Under the pieces are notes generated by a model. The model was not told where the DNA came from. It saw only the letters and a list, made by a program, of their open reading frames with translations, and did no database searches. Shown here piece after piece: positions 1-12,040 of a DNA stretch of 64,000 nucleotides; positions within the stretch are counted from its first letter, which is position 1; every line of letters starts with the position of its first letter. Origin of the DNA: Mantis religiosa (taxonomy: Eukaryota; Arthropoda; Insecta; Mantodea; Mantidae); the NCBI GenBank assembly GCA_030765055.1, contig CM060947.1, positions 225,055,625 through 225,119,624 on the forward strand. Direction: 5' to 3'. The position numbers and the translations under genes were made by a program.

Positions 1-486
1 GCTCACAGTGCAGAGGTAATAACGCAAGGAGGATAAACATAACAAGTTTATGAATGGCATAAACGTTAGAGTCAAGCCGCGGTAGCATCAAAGACGACCC
101 TGGGGCGACAAGACTCCAAGAAAGCTATTTTGAAATGGCTTCCAGGAGCGCTTCCAGTCTCTTTATACGCCGTAGTAGAAGTGTGTCACTAGGGAAAGGA
201 TCAAGTTTGAAGGAAATGTATAAATTGCTTTAGGATAACATGCTTCTGCATTAAGAAACTTCTAGAACTTTTTTAATCGCGTACATTTAACTTGAAGTTG
301 TAAATTAGCTTAAAGGTTAACCTTGAAAGTACAAATTTAAAGTGGTATACCAACAAAACTGCATAGCTGCCAACATATGTTTAAAATAGTATTGTGAGGC
401 AGTTGGGTTAAGTTTACAGCCTCCTATATATTTTACAGTCAAACAGAAGCAAAATAGATACACTTTGGTAACCAAGTGTACAGTTA
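1..486. other. AT-rich sequence with no recognised gene
   Basis: No frame shows a recognisable protein and no tRNA-like or repeat structure was seen before the mariner terminus that begins at 487. Confidence 0.5.
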
Positions 487-677
487 CAAGGCGTGTCCGT
501 AAAATAAGGTCTCCAAGGCGTTGGAGCCGTGAGGAATGCTATTACGCGAGATCCGGCAACACTGGCGTGTAGCTTGGTTTCTCCCCTTCAAATCCCCACC
601 AAAGTGAATCCGTTGCAACCATTAGTATTGGCTGGGCAGCCGTTTGCGATGTAGCTTCCTATCACTTCCGCCGCCAA

Positions 678-1260
678 GTGCGAGTTGCGTGCCGTGATCC
701 GTTTTTTGAGGCCAAGGGCGCTAACCCCACTGAAATTTATCGTCAGTTATGCGAAGACTATGGGCCACAGTATATGGATTTCATAAACGTGAGAAAGTGG
801 GTCAGAGAGAGTCATGGCGAACAGCGTTCTGGTCGGTCTTCGGTTTCAGCCGAAACAATTGCAAAAGTGGAGCAAGGAATGCTTAAAGATCGGCGTCCGA
901 CAGTTCGTGAGCTGTGCAAACTTATCCCTGAAGTCAGTAAGACTACGACTGACAAGACTTTGACCGAGCATCTGCATTATCGCAAGGTGTGTGTGAGGTA
1001 AGTGTCAAAATGCTCACCGAAGATCTCCTGGCCCAGTTCGGTTGGAACATTATCACCCATCCCCCTACAGTTCTGACTTAGCACCTAATGATTATCATTT
1101 GTTTCCTGAGTTGAACACATTTCGAAACCCACGATGATTTGAAAAACGAGGTTGAGCGATACCTGCACGACTTGGCCGGAGAGTGCTATGACAAGGTTAT
1201 ACATAAACTGCCACAGCGCATGCAAAAGTGCATCGATCGCAACGGTGATTACATTGGAAA
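678..1260 (+). pseudogene. Mariner transposase remnant (HTH plus C-terminus)
   Basis: Mariner transposases bind the TIRs through an N-terminal helix-turn-helix pair and cut DNA with a DD34D triad. Here the first 105 or so codons match the DNA-binding half, with EIYRQLCEDYG, VRKWVRE, RSGRSS and a final YRKVCVR preserved. The reading then jumps to a remnant of the region around the third aspartate (ITHPP, then APNDYHLFPEL in a shifted frame near 1081-1110). It ends with a C-terminal stretch that includes HFETHDDLKNEVERYL and GDYIGK before a stop at about 1261. At least two frame changes separate the parts, and the first two catalytic aspartates are absent. No protein function is possible. Confidence 0.82.
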
Positions 1261-1327
1261 ATAGCTGTAAGGTCCGCCTTTCCATCAATGTAAAATTCAA
1301 TGCCAATAAACATGTTTTCTATATTAA

Positions 1328-1841
1328 ATAAAATTAAATAATAATTTTTATGAATGTGACAGATTTAAAACAAAAGATCTATCAATTTCAAAACATATGT
1401 GGCGCTATAAAGCGAACATTGAAAAACAAAACAAGAAAAGGTACCATATTAAAGTTTTATAAAACTATGACAGTGCCTCTTATATCTTATGGAGCCGAGA
1501 CCTGGACCTTGAACAGAACTGATAAAGGAACAATTGAAACGGCTGAAATGAAATTTTTGAGGTACGTAGCTGGCTGTAGTCTTAAAGATCACATTAAAAG
1601 TGAAACAATAAAAGAAAAACTAAAAATATTTACTTTAAATAACAAACTCAGCTAGTACAGACTGAAATGGCAAGATCATCTCTCTCGAATGCCAGAGGAA
1701 ACACTCGCCAAACAGGCCTTGCAGTATAAACCAGTTGGTATTAGAGATGTTGGCAGACCACGGAGACGCTGGGAAGATCCCTTCTGTGCCGAAACAAGCC
1801 TACCTGGCCTATATTGAAGGTTGATGATCGATGATAAAATT
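1328..1841 (+). mobile_element. 5'-truncated LINE 3' end nested in mariner (RTE-like type)
   Basis: The frame from 1350 encodes the region after the reverse transcriptase palm of a non-LTR retrotransposon: LKFYKTMTVPL, SYGAETWTLNR, ETAEMKFLRYVAG. After one stop at 1653 it continues in the same frame with RLKWQDHLSRMPEE and VGRPRRRWEDPF to a stop near 1817. The insert finishes with a TGATGATCGATGAT tail, typical of LINEs that end in short tandem repeats. An 8-bp direct repeat, ATAAAATT, occurs at 1328-1335 and 1834-1841 and is the likely target-site duplication. Clade assignment (RTE-like) is by resemblance only. Confidence 0.75.
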
Positions 1842-1873
1842 GGAGACCTTATTTTACGAACACGCCTCGTACA

Positions 1874-3338
1874 TGTAATTCACCAAAATCTAAACAGGTC
1901 GTGTGGGTAGATAAGCAATTTTCTTGTCTATAGTGAGCTATATACAGTTCCAGACCTGTTTTTTCCTTAATTTTATTTTCATATTGTGCGGCTTTTATTA
2001 CCCATCCCAAAAAATTAGCATCCAATACACATGTTTTAGGTCAGTTAGGAAATATCTGAAGCATTGCTTTACTATCTTATTTTCCAATATGACTTACCGG
2101 ACTTCCAGCGCAATATACATCTTGTACCAGAAGGAAACAGAGCGTGAGATAGTTAACTGGATACCATGTTGCTCAATTCATTACAAACGGTTTTTATTCT
2201 ACCTTCTTAAGCACAAGTTGCTCTTTTGTTTTAAAGTGTGGATTATCTCTGTTTCCGGCTGGTTTCCATTACACTCTAATTTCTCTATCTGTCATCTCCT
2301 AGACGACGTTTCCAGCTAATTTACCCGCGGGGCTCCTGAGCTGAAAACTTGGGCCGACGACTCTTTAAGCTCATTTCCACACAATTAACTTGTTGGCAAA
2401 AAGCACGGTGAATCGCAGCATCCCTGCTGCATCAGATGACGAGAAAGATGCCGGGCACAGAGAGAGGGAGACAGAGTGCTGTGAATAATTCAGGCCTGTT
2501 AAAGCGCTTTGTTTCTCACCACTTAAGGGCGCGCATTCTGTAGTTGGTATCGCCTGCAGGAGTCTTTGCGACCCCTCATTGCAAAAACTCTTTTTATCTT
2601 GCTCGTTTCCGCCACCCGCATAAAGTAACTCTCTCAGTAGCGGCTCGTACAATTTACGAGGATGGCTACCTACGTCACACTTCAGTGGCGATGAGTGAAA
2701 TTTATAATGAACAAGAATTACTATGATGGGAGATTTTGAGCAAGTTTTAGAGCTCTGCTGCACCTGCTCGTCACTCAAGTTTAGGTTATCAACAAATCGC
2801 ACATAGAAGAATTCGTCATTTATTTAAACTTAGAATATCGATTACTGAATGGTTATTGAACCTTTTTATGGATTTTTACACTTTTTCCAACTACTTTGAC
2901 AGCATAATATTCTTTTTGTTTAATTATATTTTATGACGATACTTTACCGGTTTTTATTGACCGATTTAGCAAGTACGCTAGTGTAAAAGTTATAAACTCA
3001 CAGATTAATTAAATATGTAGGTAACTTTTTGTATGGCATTTGAAATTCGTGTAAGTTTCGTCTCGGCTTGAGTTCAATGGGCTTGCATCAGGTTTAAGGG
3101 TAGGATTTTTCAGAAATAAAGCCTCATTGTAAAATAGTGGTAACTTTTGCATCTTTGCGTTATTTTGTTGTTGTCTTGTGCTATGATTGCTGAACGCGAG
3201 TTCTTCCCGAAGCCAATAATAATCTAATAATATGTTCTCGAATAAAATTTTAAATAAGTGTTATAAAGCAGTGATACAGTTATGGATAGGTAGGTACCTA
3301 ACTCAACGAGATGGTTCACAGAAGCCTTTGAGAGTTGT
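1874..3338. other. No recognised gene
   Basis: Long frames on both strands (1924-2319 plus, 2371-2802 minus) have no recognisable domain and no good start. The 2530-2720 part is less AT-rich than its surroundings and may be an unclassified old repeat. No terminal repeats were found. Confidence 0.4.
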
Positions 3339-3960
3339 ATGATTCCTTTCCCGTGGCCAACATTTCCGGCCCATAGATTTTTTCAAGGATTTCACTTTGT
3401 CACTAGGCGAATTATGGGAAGTACAATCACACCCCCTGAATTTCTGTGGCTCGCTTTCACCTCACTTTTATACTTCATTTCACCCTTCATCACGGTAGGC
3501 TATTTCAGGTTCCCAAATGTAGGCGGGTATTTCGACTTCCATTGTTCATTCATGGTTCTCCGGATCGGGGTAGGTCTTCAAGTTCTGGACTTCTCATGAG
3601 ATGTGAAATCCCGCAAGGGGAGGGGAAATCGATGGAAGAGATGCCACCGGGGAGTTCAAATCTGTATTTGTTGCGGTCGCATCCGTTAAATCTATCCGGC
3701 TTCATCCTTTGAGACCGAAGAGTAAGTGTATTTTTTAAGCGGAGGGAATACCAGCAAGGTCACACAACCTCCTTCTGGAGGACTAGGGAGACATTCTGTT
3801 GGGATCTCCTAATCCTAGAGGAGTGCTTTCACCCAGCTCTCGGGATCCTCCAGCCGGGTTTGATTTTAGGGTTCCTGTTTCTGTTGTCTGAGCACCCATA
3901 AAGGATGGATAACAAGAAGGATAACAAGTCAGATCGTAAATTATAAACCCACAGGACGAA
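3339..3960. repeat. Unclassified GC-richer island, possible old retroelement 3' region
   Basis: This block stands out from the AT-rich surroundings by composition. Near 3905-3930 a GGATAACAAGAA-like unit occurs twice in tandem, which resembles the short-repeat tail of some LINEs. No reverse transcriptase, TIR or tRNA-like box could be found, so the identity is open. Confidence 0.3.
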
Positions 3961-6142
3961 GAGATCCGGAATACCTAAGTAAAGATAGATTCAGACCGAA
4001 ACAGGGTGAATGGCATAAACCTTGCTAGGCAGAAGAAGAATATATCAGGCAGTGTAAAATCCACATAGTAAAAAATTAACAATTGAAAAAGAGATTAAGA
4101 AATATGTTGTAAACATATTTTGATATAATTTGGTGTTATATATAGTTAATAAATATGAATACAAGAGAGCAACAAAATCGTGAACCCAACGTGACTGGAA
4201 CACGCAACATTCTGATATCACTGAACAATCCAAAGAGTTTCTATATACAATAGTGCCCTCTACAGCAAGAGAGCAACGTCATGCAAATACACACAATGCT
4301 GAGGTGTATTATTAATATCCTGAATGTCGAAGTATTCACCTCAGAGATGTACATACTTTCGACAACGGTCACACTTTGTTACACATCTGTTTATAACATA
4401 TTGGCACGTTTCTCTTAAGAACCGTTCACTGGAAAACAAGGGTCTTCTTACAATTAACACAGGAAGACGATCATACGAGTAAGATCTGTTTGGAAGTGGA
4501 AGATCAAGTTATGTGGAATTCTTATTTATAGAACTGTAATGCCCAATTTTTCTTGTTACGCACTTTGTTTAAAATAATAGACCCAATGTCTCGTACACAA
4601 ACTTAATTGACGGATTGTTTTGTTCATCGAAAGGCTCCTGATCTTCGACCAACACTTTTTCATCTTGAGCATCCTAACATGCACTGATAACTTTTCAGAA
4701 GCACATAATTCAATATTTGCTTAGCTTCGTGGATGCTGTCACTTTTGATTGGGTGGCAGCACAGTTATCCACGAATTGTGTTCGTGTCCATATTAGGAAT
4801 ATAATCTGCAATTTGTCAGCCTCGATGGGAGTGAAGTTTTCAACTCTTGAATCCAACCTTCTCGAACCTATTCCCAATTTAAATCAGTAAATCCAGATTC
4901 GATGATATTTATTTAAATCCCTATCCATCGCGACACAAGAAACCAAAATATAATCCAGCATTAGCAAACAGATGAAAGATAAACTGAATAAACAGGTGAA
5001 GCTTACAGAGACATTCCTCGATAACAACTATATTATCAGATACTCAAATTAGCCCAAGTTATATCGTGGTATATGCTATAATACACTGTGATTTGGGTTC
5101 AAGATCCTGTAGATCTTGTCGTTAAAGTCAAGGTATAGAAATACTCTATTGAACTACACGCATGTGTGTTCCAGATGCCATGTACAAATCGGAAATGTTT
5201 GGCAGAGTAATTATGGAGCCACACAAGAGCCATGGTTATAATTTTGATGTTAAATAATGCATATTGTGTTACAATTTTAGTGAAGACAGCAGTTTCTGAC
5301 AATATGGCAACCTCTGTAACATAATAGATACTTTTTCTGACATAAACTGTGACATCAATTTCGAGATAAATTGCCGGGAACGTTCTATGATCTGTTTGCT
5401 CTGCTAAATAAACCAAATACATAGTGCATCCATCAGACCGCTGACAGTCTGACACGACACCTGGTGTCCTAATGTGTATCTGATTGCCGATACATTTATC
5501 ACTTGTTCCGCAACAACAAATAATTAGGCTGAATGACAGAGACAATGCTGTTAATTGAATTTCTGTTATTATTTGGCTGCCCACCAGAGAATTTTAGCCA
5601 GCAGGTTTCCGAGTGACCATTGTTTAGCTTTTATATTTGTACTCTTGCTGTAAAATGTTTAAACATTTGTGACAAAAATTTTGTATAAAAACCAAATCTC
5701 GCCTATTTTTACTTTGCTGAGGATGTATGAAATGTTCAATGAAAAGATCTCACAAAAATACAGATTTTAATATAGCTTAAAAAATCTATGGGAAAAAGCT
5801 GTGTGACGGTGTGTGTGTTTGTGTCAACAGCATAACTAAGAGAAAAAGTGTGTTGAACGTGGTACGTATCACTCCAAGGACACAATATGAAGGCTAAAAG
5901 GATCTTCTCCACTCTCTACACATTACAGACTGCATAGAATATTGCTTTTGTATTTTTATAAAAGACTGTGACGTTTTGATCGAAAATTCATACTTAATTT
6001 TAAGATTTTTTTACGAATACTTTTTTTTTTTTAATTTCCTGCTTTTAGTCTATAAAGCCCCATTTCAATTTTAATCACTTCTGCACTTTATTTTTGGTAA
6101 ACCCCAAGAGATACAGAGTGTTGCTTCATAGAAAATATAGAC
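3961..6142. other. AT-rich intergenic sequence
   Basis: No repeat termini, RNA gene or recognisable protein. A 161-codon minus frame at 5099-5584 has no ATG start and no domain. Confidence 0.45.
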
Positions 6143-6459
6143 CTCGTCAAAACACGTAAATTAGTATAATCGTGCTGCTCGAACGGTTACCCTGGCTTTA
6201 TCTTTGTTAATAGTAAACTCTCGATAACGCACTGACTATTCTAGAAAAAGTGAGAGGGAATGTGCCGCGCTTCCAGGACCTGTGTTAAACAGCAATGAAC
6301 GCATCACTTTAGCCAATGGAATTCGCAGGAATCACCAATGACAGATGTTATGTCCACGTGGAGTAATCAGTGCGTTATCTCAAAGGTTTCTATTAACAAA
6401 GATAAGGCCATGGTAACCATTCGAGTAGCACAATAATATAATAAAGGTGTTTACCCGTT
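6143..6459. mobile_element. Foldback MITE with about 65-bp terminal inverted repeats
   Basis: The left arm (about 6150-6230) and right arm (about 6370-6455) are inverted copies. Shared blocks include CTTTATCTTTGTTAATAG / TATTAACAAAGATAAG, GATAACGCACTGA / TCAGTGCGTTATC and CGTGCTGCTCGAACGGTTACC with its diverged partner. The spacer is about 140 bp with no coding capacity. A 5-bp repeat TAGAC at 6138-6142 and 6460-6464 may be the target-site duplication. Superfamily cannot be decided from the ends. Confidence 0.75.
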
Positions 6460-7759
6460 TAGACATGCTTTACAAATTGTTTGAATTCTTAATATCTTCC
6501 TTGTTAGCTAAGTCACTTTTGGTTTTCTCTTCGTAGCCATGCAAAAAATGACATGTCAAAGTGAATAAAACAGCATCCGACTTTTTAAAACCTGCAAATG
6601 TTTACTTTTTGCACTGCGTAAGAAAAATATGAAAGGCAGTTTTTATTTAGAGACGCTATTTAACCTCTATGGTCTTCAATTCCATTTTAAGGTTTGAACT
6701 TTGTTCTGAGGCTTCTTTATCAATATTCAGGCTATTTTTATGCCATAAATTAACAAGCGGCCACCAGCTTTGTTTTCTTTTCGAAGGAAGTATTTTAATG
6801 CACGCCAAACATGCATCCGTTTCGTGGATTTGAACCCAGGACAAGTTAGTGATCAAGAGTGCAATATTTCTTACTTGCTTAGATGTGTAATATGTAAATT
6901 GACGCAAACCTGGCACAACCTGGTTGTTTTCAGGCACAACAACTGATTTTGGACGACCTTTACGAACTTCATAATTAAGCGAATGGCGGCCACGATTTAA
7001 TTGGCTATACTAGTATTTCACAGTGACAAAGGATGGGGCTTCGTTGCCAAATGTGGAAGTGAGTTGATCGATGTAATTTTGTCTTGATAATCCACTTCGA
7101 GGGTCCTAATAAATCACTGAACGAAGAGTTTCACGAGTTAGTTCCATGTTTTTGCTGAGACACGATTTTCAAGTTAATGTGAACAAATGACGCTCTGTTG
7201 ACCAAATGACTGAAGTAGATTATGGTCAATAATGTCATACTTTCTACTCACTTCAAAATAAAATTTTAACTCTTAACTGCAGTTTGGAAAGCATATAGTG
7301 TGGGAGTGGACCAGATATCCCAAAAGATACACTAAAAGTGTGTTAAAACTTCTCTTGCATCTCTCTTAGAGTGATGCAATTTGTAAAAAAAAGTCGCACC
7401 TGAATGGTCTACTGAAACAAGAATGGCATACAGTAGAATGCAGAGCGGGTTTCCTAAAATATCCATGACTGTTACTGCGTTAGTTGAGCAAGTGAACAAG
7501 GTGAACTAGTTACTGTGAATTTCCAAGACGTGCTTTCTATTAAAGAGCATCATAGAATAATGTAAATGTAAATGTTTTACGTAAACAAAAATTCGTGATA
7601 GATCTTGTACTCTAAGTAACACATAAATGACCAGTTTCTCTATAACTTCCGCACGTGTTGCTCCCTCTTGTTACAATTAATTAGAACATATCTTATACGT
7701 GCAAATCTTTAACTTACTTTAACAATTCTTACTTTTTGGAACTTTTATTTCACTCAGCG
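6460..7759. other. AT-rich intergenic sequence
   Basis: No gene, RNA or repeat recognised on either strand. Confidence 0.45.
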
Positions 7760-8130
7760 TTTTATCAGAGCATTTCTTAAAATCTTCCGCCGCCCTTTCT
7801 TCTTTAGCCCACTCAATAATGTTCTTCGTTGTTCGCTGTTCTTAAAATATCCTAGTCATTTGATGCGCTTTTCATGACCTCAACTGTTCTCGATGTTGAC
7901 ATTTCAAATGTCCACAACCGATGTCTTTTTTTTCCATTTCGTCATAATGCCCAATTTTTCCAGTTCACACAACACCCAAAAACAAAGCAGCTTCATCATT
8001 ATTTCTTCATCAGTCGATAGAAAATTAACACATTTCTATCAGTAGCTTGCAAACCTGGTTTCCAATCCTGACAACAGCTAAATTTATTTATGGTGCATCC
8101 CAAGTATCTAAAATTATGTGCGCACTGTGA
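7760..8130 (-). pseudogene. Possible decayed LINE reverse transcriptase fragment
   Basis: Read on the minus strand from 8130, the translation contains AHNFRYLGCTINKF, resembling the YLG(C) motif downstream of the catalytic palm in RTE-like and CR1-like elements. Multiple stops follow and no further motif is secure. Support rests on a short motif only, so this is tentative. Confidence 0.3.
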
Positions 8131-8246
8131 TATTTGAACCGAAATCAGAAATTGGAAGGAATATTTTATTTTATTTTATTTCCATCTCCATTCGCTTCGT
8201 CTTTTTTTTCCCTTTTTCTTTTCCATTTTTTCATTTTTTCATTTCT

Positions 8247-8290
8247 GAACGTGAGGCAGACACGCTACCATCCACACTACCGAGGCTGGC
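8247..8290 (-). repeat. Isolated head of the main tRNA-derived SINE
   Basis: Only the first 44 bases of the SINE family seen complete at 8833-9060 are present, in reverse orientation: the stretch from the 5' end through GTCTGCCTCACG. The rest of the element is replaced by T-rich sequence to the left. Retroposition normally truncates 5' ends, so a copy keeping only the 5' end is odd. Confidence 0.65.
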
Positions 8291-8632
8291 ATTTTAAGCG
8301 ATTGAATTTACAAAATATCTCAGACACATTTCTGTTCTTGAGTACTTATTTTGGAATTAATCTTAGTATCTATATCCCAATCTCAATATCCTTGGGGTAT
8401 GTATCAGTGTGTATTCGATTCTGCCTTTTCCAAAAAGTCGAATGATATAGCCAATAGTGCTCCATGGTAGATATGTATTCACGTAGCAGTAGTTTCTCTA
8501 CCGTGAGGTCCTTACTGTGCTAAATAAATATTCAGAAGGTGCCACAGTTCAAATGTGACTGGGTTGGCTTATGTTTGTGTGAGCAAAGTTAAAATGTTTG
8601 TCTTGTTTTGGAGAGGAAGGCTAACTAAGTAT

Positions 8633-9251
8633 TGTGACTTTGTGGGTTCGTAGAATTAAAAGTTTGGTTTGCACAAATTTAAAATGCCCTTTATTACAAG
8701 TAAAAACACACTTTGTACAACCCTGGCTTCAGAAGAATGACGTAACATATACAAACGCAGTCTCTCGTTGTTTCCTCACACATAAACAAACAAAAGAATT
8801 CACTGCGGTACACTTCAAACTTCTACACACATGCCCGCCTCGGTAGTGTGGTGGTAGAATGTCTGCCTCACGTTCAAGAGGTCCCGAGTTCGAATCTAGG
8901 TCAGGGTGGGTTTCCTGGATAAGGTTTTTCACGGGATTTTCACTTATCCAAAAAGACGAATGTCGGGTAACTCTAAGCTCCATGGACCCCGGGCTCATTT
9001 GAGCATCATTTCACCCAATCCATTCATCGTCCGATATGACTGAACGTTGGAGGACGTAAATTACAAAAAAGCAAAACCGACTGCGTTTGACAGCAGCGGC
9101 GCTTTTATATCCCAGTCACTGTTTCTAGAAATTAGTGGAACGCTCGGTAGCAATCGAGACATCAGAAAAGACAAAACTACCAGACATCTATTTGCCTCTT
9201 TCTTTCCTGCCCGCGCGCAGTCCGGCAGCAGCACAACAATTCCTGGCGACA
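8633..9251 (-). mobile_element. Solo LTR 1, interrupted by a SINE
   Basis: Read on the minus strand, the LTR begins TGTCGCCAGGAATTG and ends with CGAACCCACAAAGTCACA, the 3' end shared with LTRs at 23.4, 40.9, 44.2 and 53.9 kb. A TATA-like box (GATATAAAAG) lies near 9100. A complete SINE (8833-9060) splits it. No internal retrotransposon sequence follows either edge. The 4-bp flanks do not match, so the exact outer edge or the insertion site has changed. Confidence 0.65.
8833..9060 (+). repeat. tRNA-derived SINE, full-length copy A
   Basis: The head is tRNA-Gly-like, with an internal promoter B box GAGTTCGAATC at 8886-8896 and an A-box region around 8850. The body carries TCCTGGATAAGG, then a tail with ATTCATCGTCC and CGTTGGAGGACGTAA. 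Such SINEs are transcribed by RNA polymerase III and mobilised by LINE enzymes. It lies inside solo LTR 1 and is therefore younger than it. The same family recurs at 10.8, 16.8, 30.4 and 34.9 kb. Confidence 0.85.
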
Positions 9252-10844
9252 TTGGTCGGATATATTTATGTTTATTTATATTTCACATTAAACTTTGTTT
9301 AACAACAATTTATAATCCTGCATTATATATTAAAGTATAATGTTACTGAATACTAGAGAGCACATAACGCCTATATTATGAACAGCTCATAAACTTCTCT
9401 TCTGCAGCAAATGCAACTTCATATAAATGCTACTTGTAACCTGCAAGTACAATTAGTTTCTAAATAGATCCCAAATATACACATTCCACTCAGGATTTCT
9501 GGTGAAACTTCTAAACCACATTTCTGGACTGACTGCTATATATTCTCTCTTGTAGCTACAATACAATGGAAACCCCGATATAGAAGGTTTGATAGCATAG
9601 GTCAACTTGGAGACAAAAAAACGTCAGCCTTTGGGATTTCGTGACGTTTTGATGAACGCTGGGTATCAGTTATGCAGGGTCCCTCGGGTGTTGGTAATCA
9701 ACAACAACAGTTAAATATGTCGAGTGTATTGTGTCATCTGTCAAACATCGCATACCCAAGCGAGTCTCCAGTTTCATTTTCCTCTCTGCAGAATCATAGC
9801 ACCTGCCTATATTAATATCAATATACTTCTCCGTATAATTTCCTCATATGAATATGCCGTTCTGCCGGGACTACAGAATGAATGCTTTCCTAGAACTGAA
9901 ATCCAGTATTTTTTGCCCCTCCATTTGAAACATGTAATAATTTTCCGTAGAATTCCCTTGAGCATGTACTCATTCATAGCGAGTGTTACGAGTAGGTACG
10001 TTCCTTTATTTTTGTCTTCTGTGCTGCATATATAGGTAGAAAACGTGAATGATGTTGATATTTGAACGAAGATACAGGTTTTGGGGCACAATCAATCCAA
10101 ATTATCATTTTTCGAAACCGAGTGCGCGCGTGATTTTCAGTGTAACCATAAATCAAAATGTTTTATAATTACTACATAAAATTGGTGTTTATGTACAGAA
10201 TATTCTAAAGTTGAGACACAATTTTAGGATCATTTGAGGTTCTTTGAGGAGCATTACCCTCCCAAATTACGCTTAATATGGAAATTTTTTTCGAAATGTT
10301 GGATTTTCTCAAAAACGGACCTAAGTAGTTTGATTAGAATATCATATATTAAAGTTACTTATATTACAAATAAAGTCTATCTTGATTTTTTAGAATAGGC
10401 TGAATGTTAGCTCCGTTGGAGAAAAATATTATACGAGTGTCATCTTTTATACCCATAGATAAAAGTCAGATCAAAGGCTAAAACGTACTGCCTACAAAAA
10501 GATCTCTCAAAAATACAAAATTTGTTTCAAATAACCTTTTAGGTAGAAACCGCTGTGTTTATAAGTAGTGCTGCTAGGGTCCGAGCTCTGTGTGTTTGCG
10601 GGGAGAGGAGCGGGGTGAAAAAGGGAGTAAACTGTGACGTGTGGCATTGCTTGAATAAACAGAAATTATCACTTGAGATTGTTATTGTTCTTGATATGAG
10701 CATCAGAGGCGGTGCTCCCGCTCCTAAACATTTGTTTGTTACAAGTGACAAGCTCTCTAAATTACTGTGGATGAGAGTTCATCAGAAGCCACTCGCAAAT
10801 GAAATCTTGTGGTTCATAGTGAGGTCCGTCAGTTGGAATATATA
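9252..10844. other. No recognised gene
   Basis: Short frames overlap on both strands without recognisable domains. Sequence around 10490-10560 shares AAAAGATCTC followed by CAAAAATACA with 5740-5765, suggesting an old dispersed repeat, but boundaries cannot be drawn. Confidence 0.4.
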
Positions 10845-10845
10845 T

Positions 10846-11080
10846 CATAATGGGTGAAATGGCGTTCAACTGAGTCCAGAGTCCATAGAGCTTAGAGTTA
10901 CCAGACATTCACCTTTCAGGATAAAGGAAAACCAACGTTGTCATATCGGACGAAGAATGAAATGACGTCCAAATGAGTCCAGAGTTACCAGACATTCATC
11001 TTTCAGGATAAAGGAAAACCTCCAACGTTGTCATGTCGGACGATGAATGGAATTACGTTCATATGACTCTAGGGTACATA
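10846..11080 (-). repeat. Tandem partial copies of the SINE tail (copy C)
   Basis: Three successive partial copies of the 3' half of the main SINE lie head to tail in reverse orientation, without any tRNA-like head. GAGTTACCAGACATTCA and TTTCAGGATAAAGGAAAACC occur twice, and the CAACGTTGTCAT..TCGGACGA block occurs twice. The unit is roughly 90-105 bp. Simple retroposition gives single tail-containing copies, so local tandem duplication is likely. Confidence 0.75.
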
Positions 11081-11958
11081 GAGTTTAAATTACACGAATT
11101 AAGTTGAATTTAAATGTATATTATAGTAGAAAAGGTCACCCTTAAATAATGTCATACCACAAGACACTTATAGCGGCAGTACTATGGTTTTCAGATTTAT
11201 TTGCATTGTTCAGTTCTGTGCATTCATTAAAAAACCTGAAATGCCACTGTCCTTCTGGCCGTCAGCACCCCCCTCCCCTCTCCTCTCCTCTCTACTAACA
11301 TTCTTATTCAACGTAAATTTGAGCACAATCCTTCCAACCATACAGAGCTTGGACACTTACAGTACAACACTGGGTCAGTGTATTAGTCATATCGATATTC
11401 CGTTGTTTCTCGCGACTATATGGAAACAGTATGACATTTTAAGGCCAGTAAATAGCATCCAGTTCTGAGAAATAACGAAGTTGATAAAATAAAACAGAAA
11501 AAGGAATTACTTATTCATAAGAACAGTTTGCATATCCACTAATACAGGAGACATTTATGTCACACGGCAGGTTTTGTTATTGGTTAAGTAATATTTCAGC
11601 TTTGAGGAAACTGTTGTTTGTTATTTATCTGTTTCCCTAGGTCCCAATGAGTCGTGTTTGTTATAACGATTATCCACATTCGAAACGACAAAAACAAGTA
11701 ATGCAAACCAACAACCTGATCCCACTGGAAATGCCAGTAATCTTTCCAATAATATAAATAGAACACTAGATAGCAATGACTTTGTAGCTTTCAGCTATTG
11801 ACGCGCCTAGGGAGAACAAACATTGTATGTATCTGTTATTTCTTTAGCAACTGTAGACACTAACACAGATACTCGGTGGCTATTAACAACAACACATTGG
11901 TATCAAGTAGTAGAAACCTACTCTGTAGCATTTGTGGATTTGCGAAAATGATTCGAAT
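11081..11958. other. AT-rich intergenic sequence
   Basis: No gene or repeat recognised before the AC-rich tract. Confidence 0.45.
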
Positions 11959-11959
11959 T

Positions 11960-11985
11960 CACAAACACGCGCGCACACGCACGCG

Positions 11986-12038
<53 letters not shown>
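11960..12038 (+). repeat. (AC)n and (GCGCAC)n microsatellite
   Basis: Begins as mixed CG/CA dinucleotides and becomes a pure CA tract immediately before family X copy 1. Confidence 0.97.
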
Positions 12039-12039
<1 letters not shown>

Positions 12040-12040
12040 G

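Larger units (their letters stand above)
487..1870 (+). mobile_element. Mariner element, internally deleted, with a nested LINE fragment
   Basis: The two ends form a terminal inverted repeat: a GGCGTGTCCGTAAAATAAGG-type start near 489 and its complement with one change near 1846-1868. A TA dinucleotide flanks each outer end, as expected for mariner target duplication. The interior holds an N-terminal helix-turn-helix portion and a C-terminal portion of a mariner transposase, but the catalytic core around the first two aspartates is missing. A separate LINE 3' end (about 1336-1833) sits between the transposase remnant and the right TIR. The element is dead and older than the LINE inside it. 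Confidence 0.85.

Noticed and set aside
1924..2319. 131-codon plus-strand frame
   Set aside because: Phenylalanine- and isoleucine-rich translation typical of AT-rich DNA; no ATG start or domain.
2371..2802. 143-codon minus-strand frame
   Set aside because: Starts with GTG, no recognisable motif and no support from context.
5099..5584. 161-codon minus-strand frame
   Set aside because: No ATG start, no domain, composition of chance AT-rich translation.
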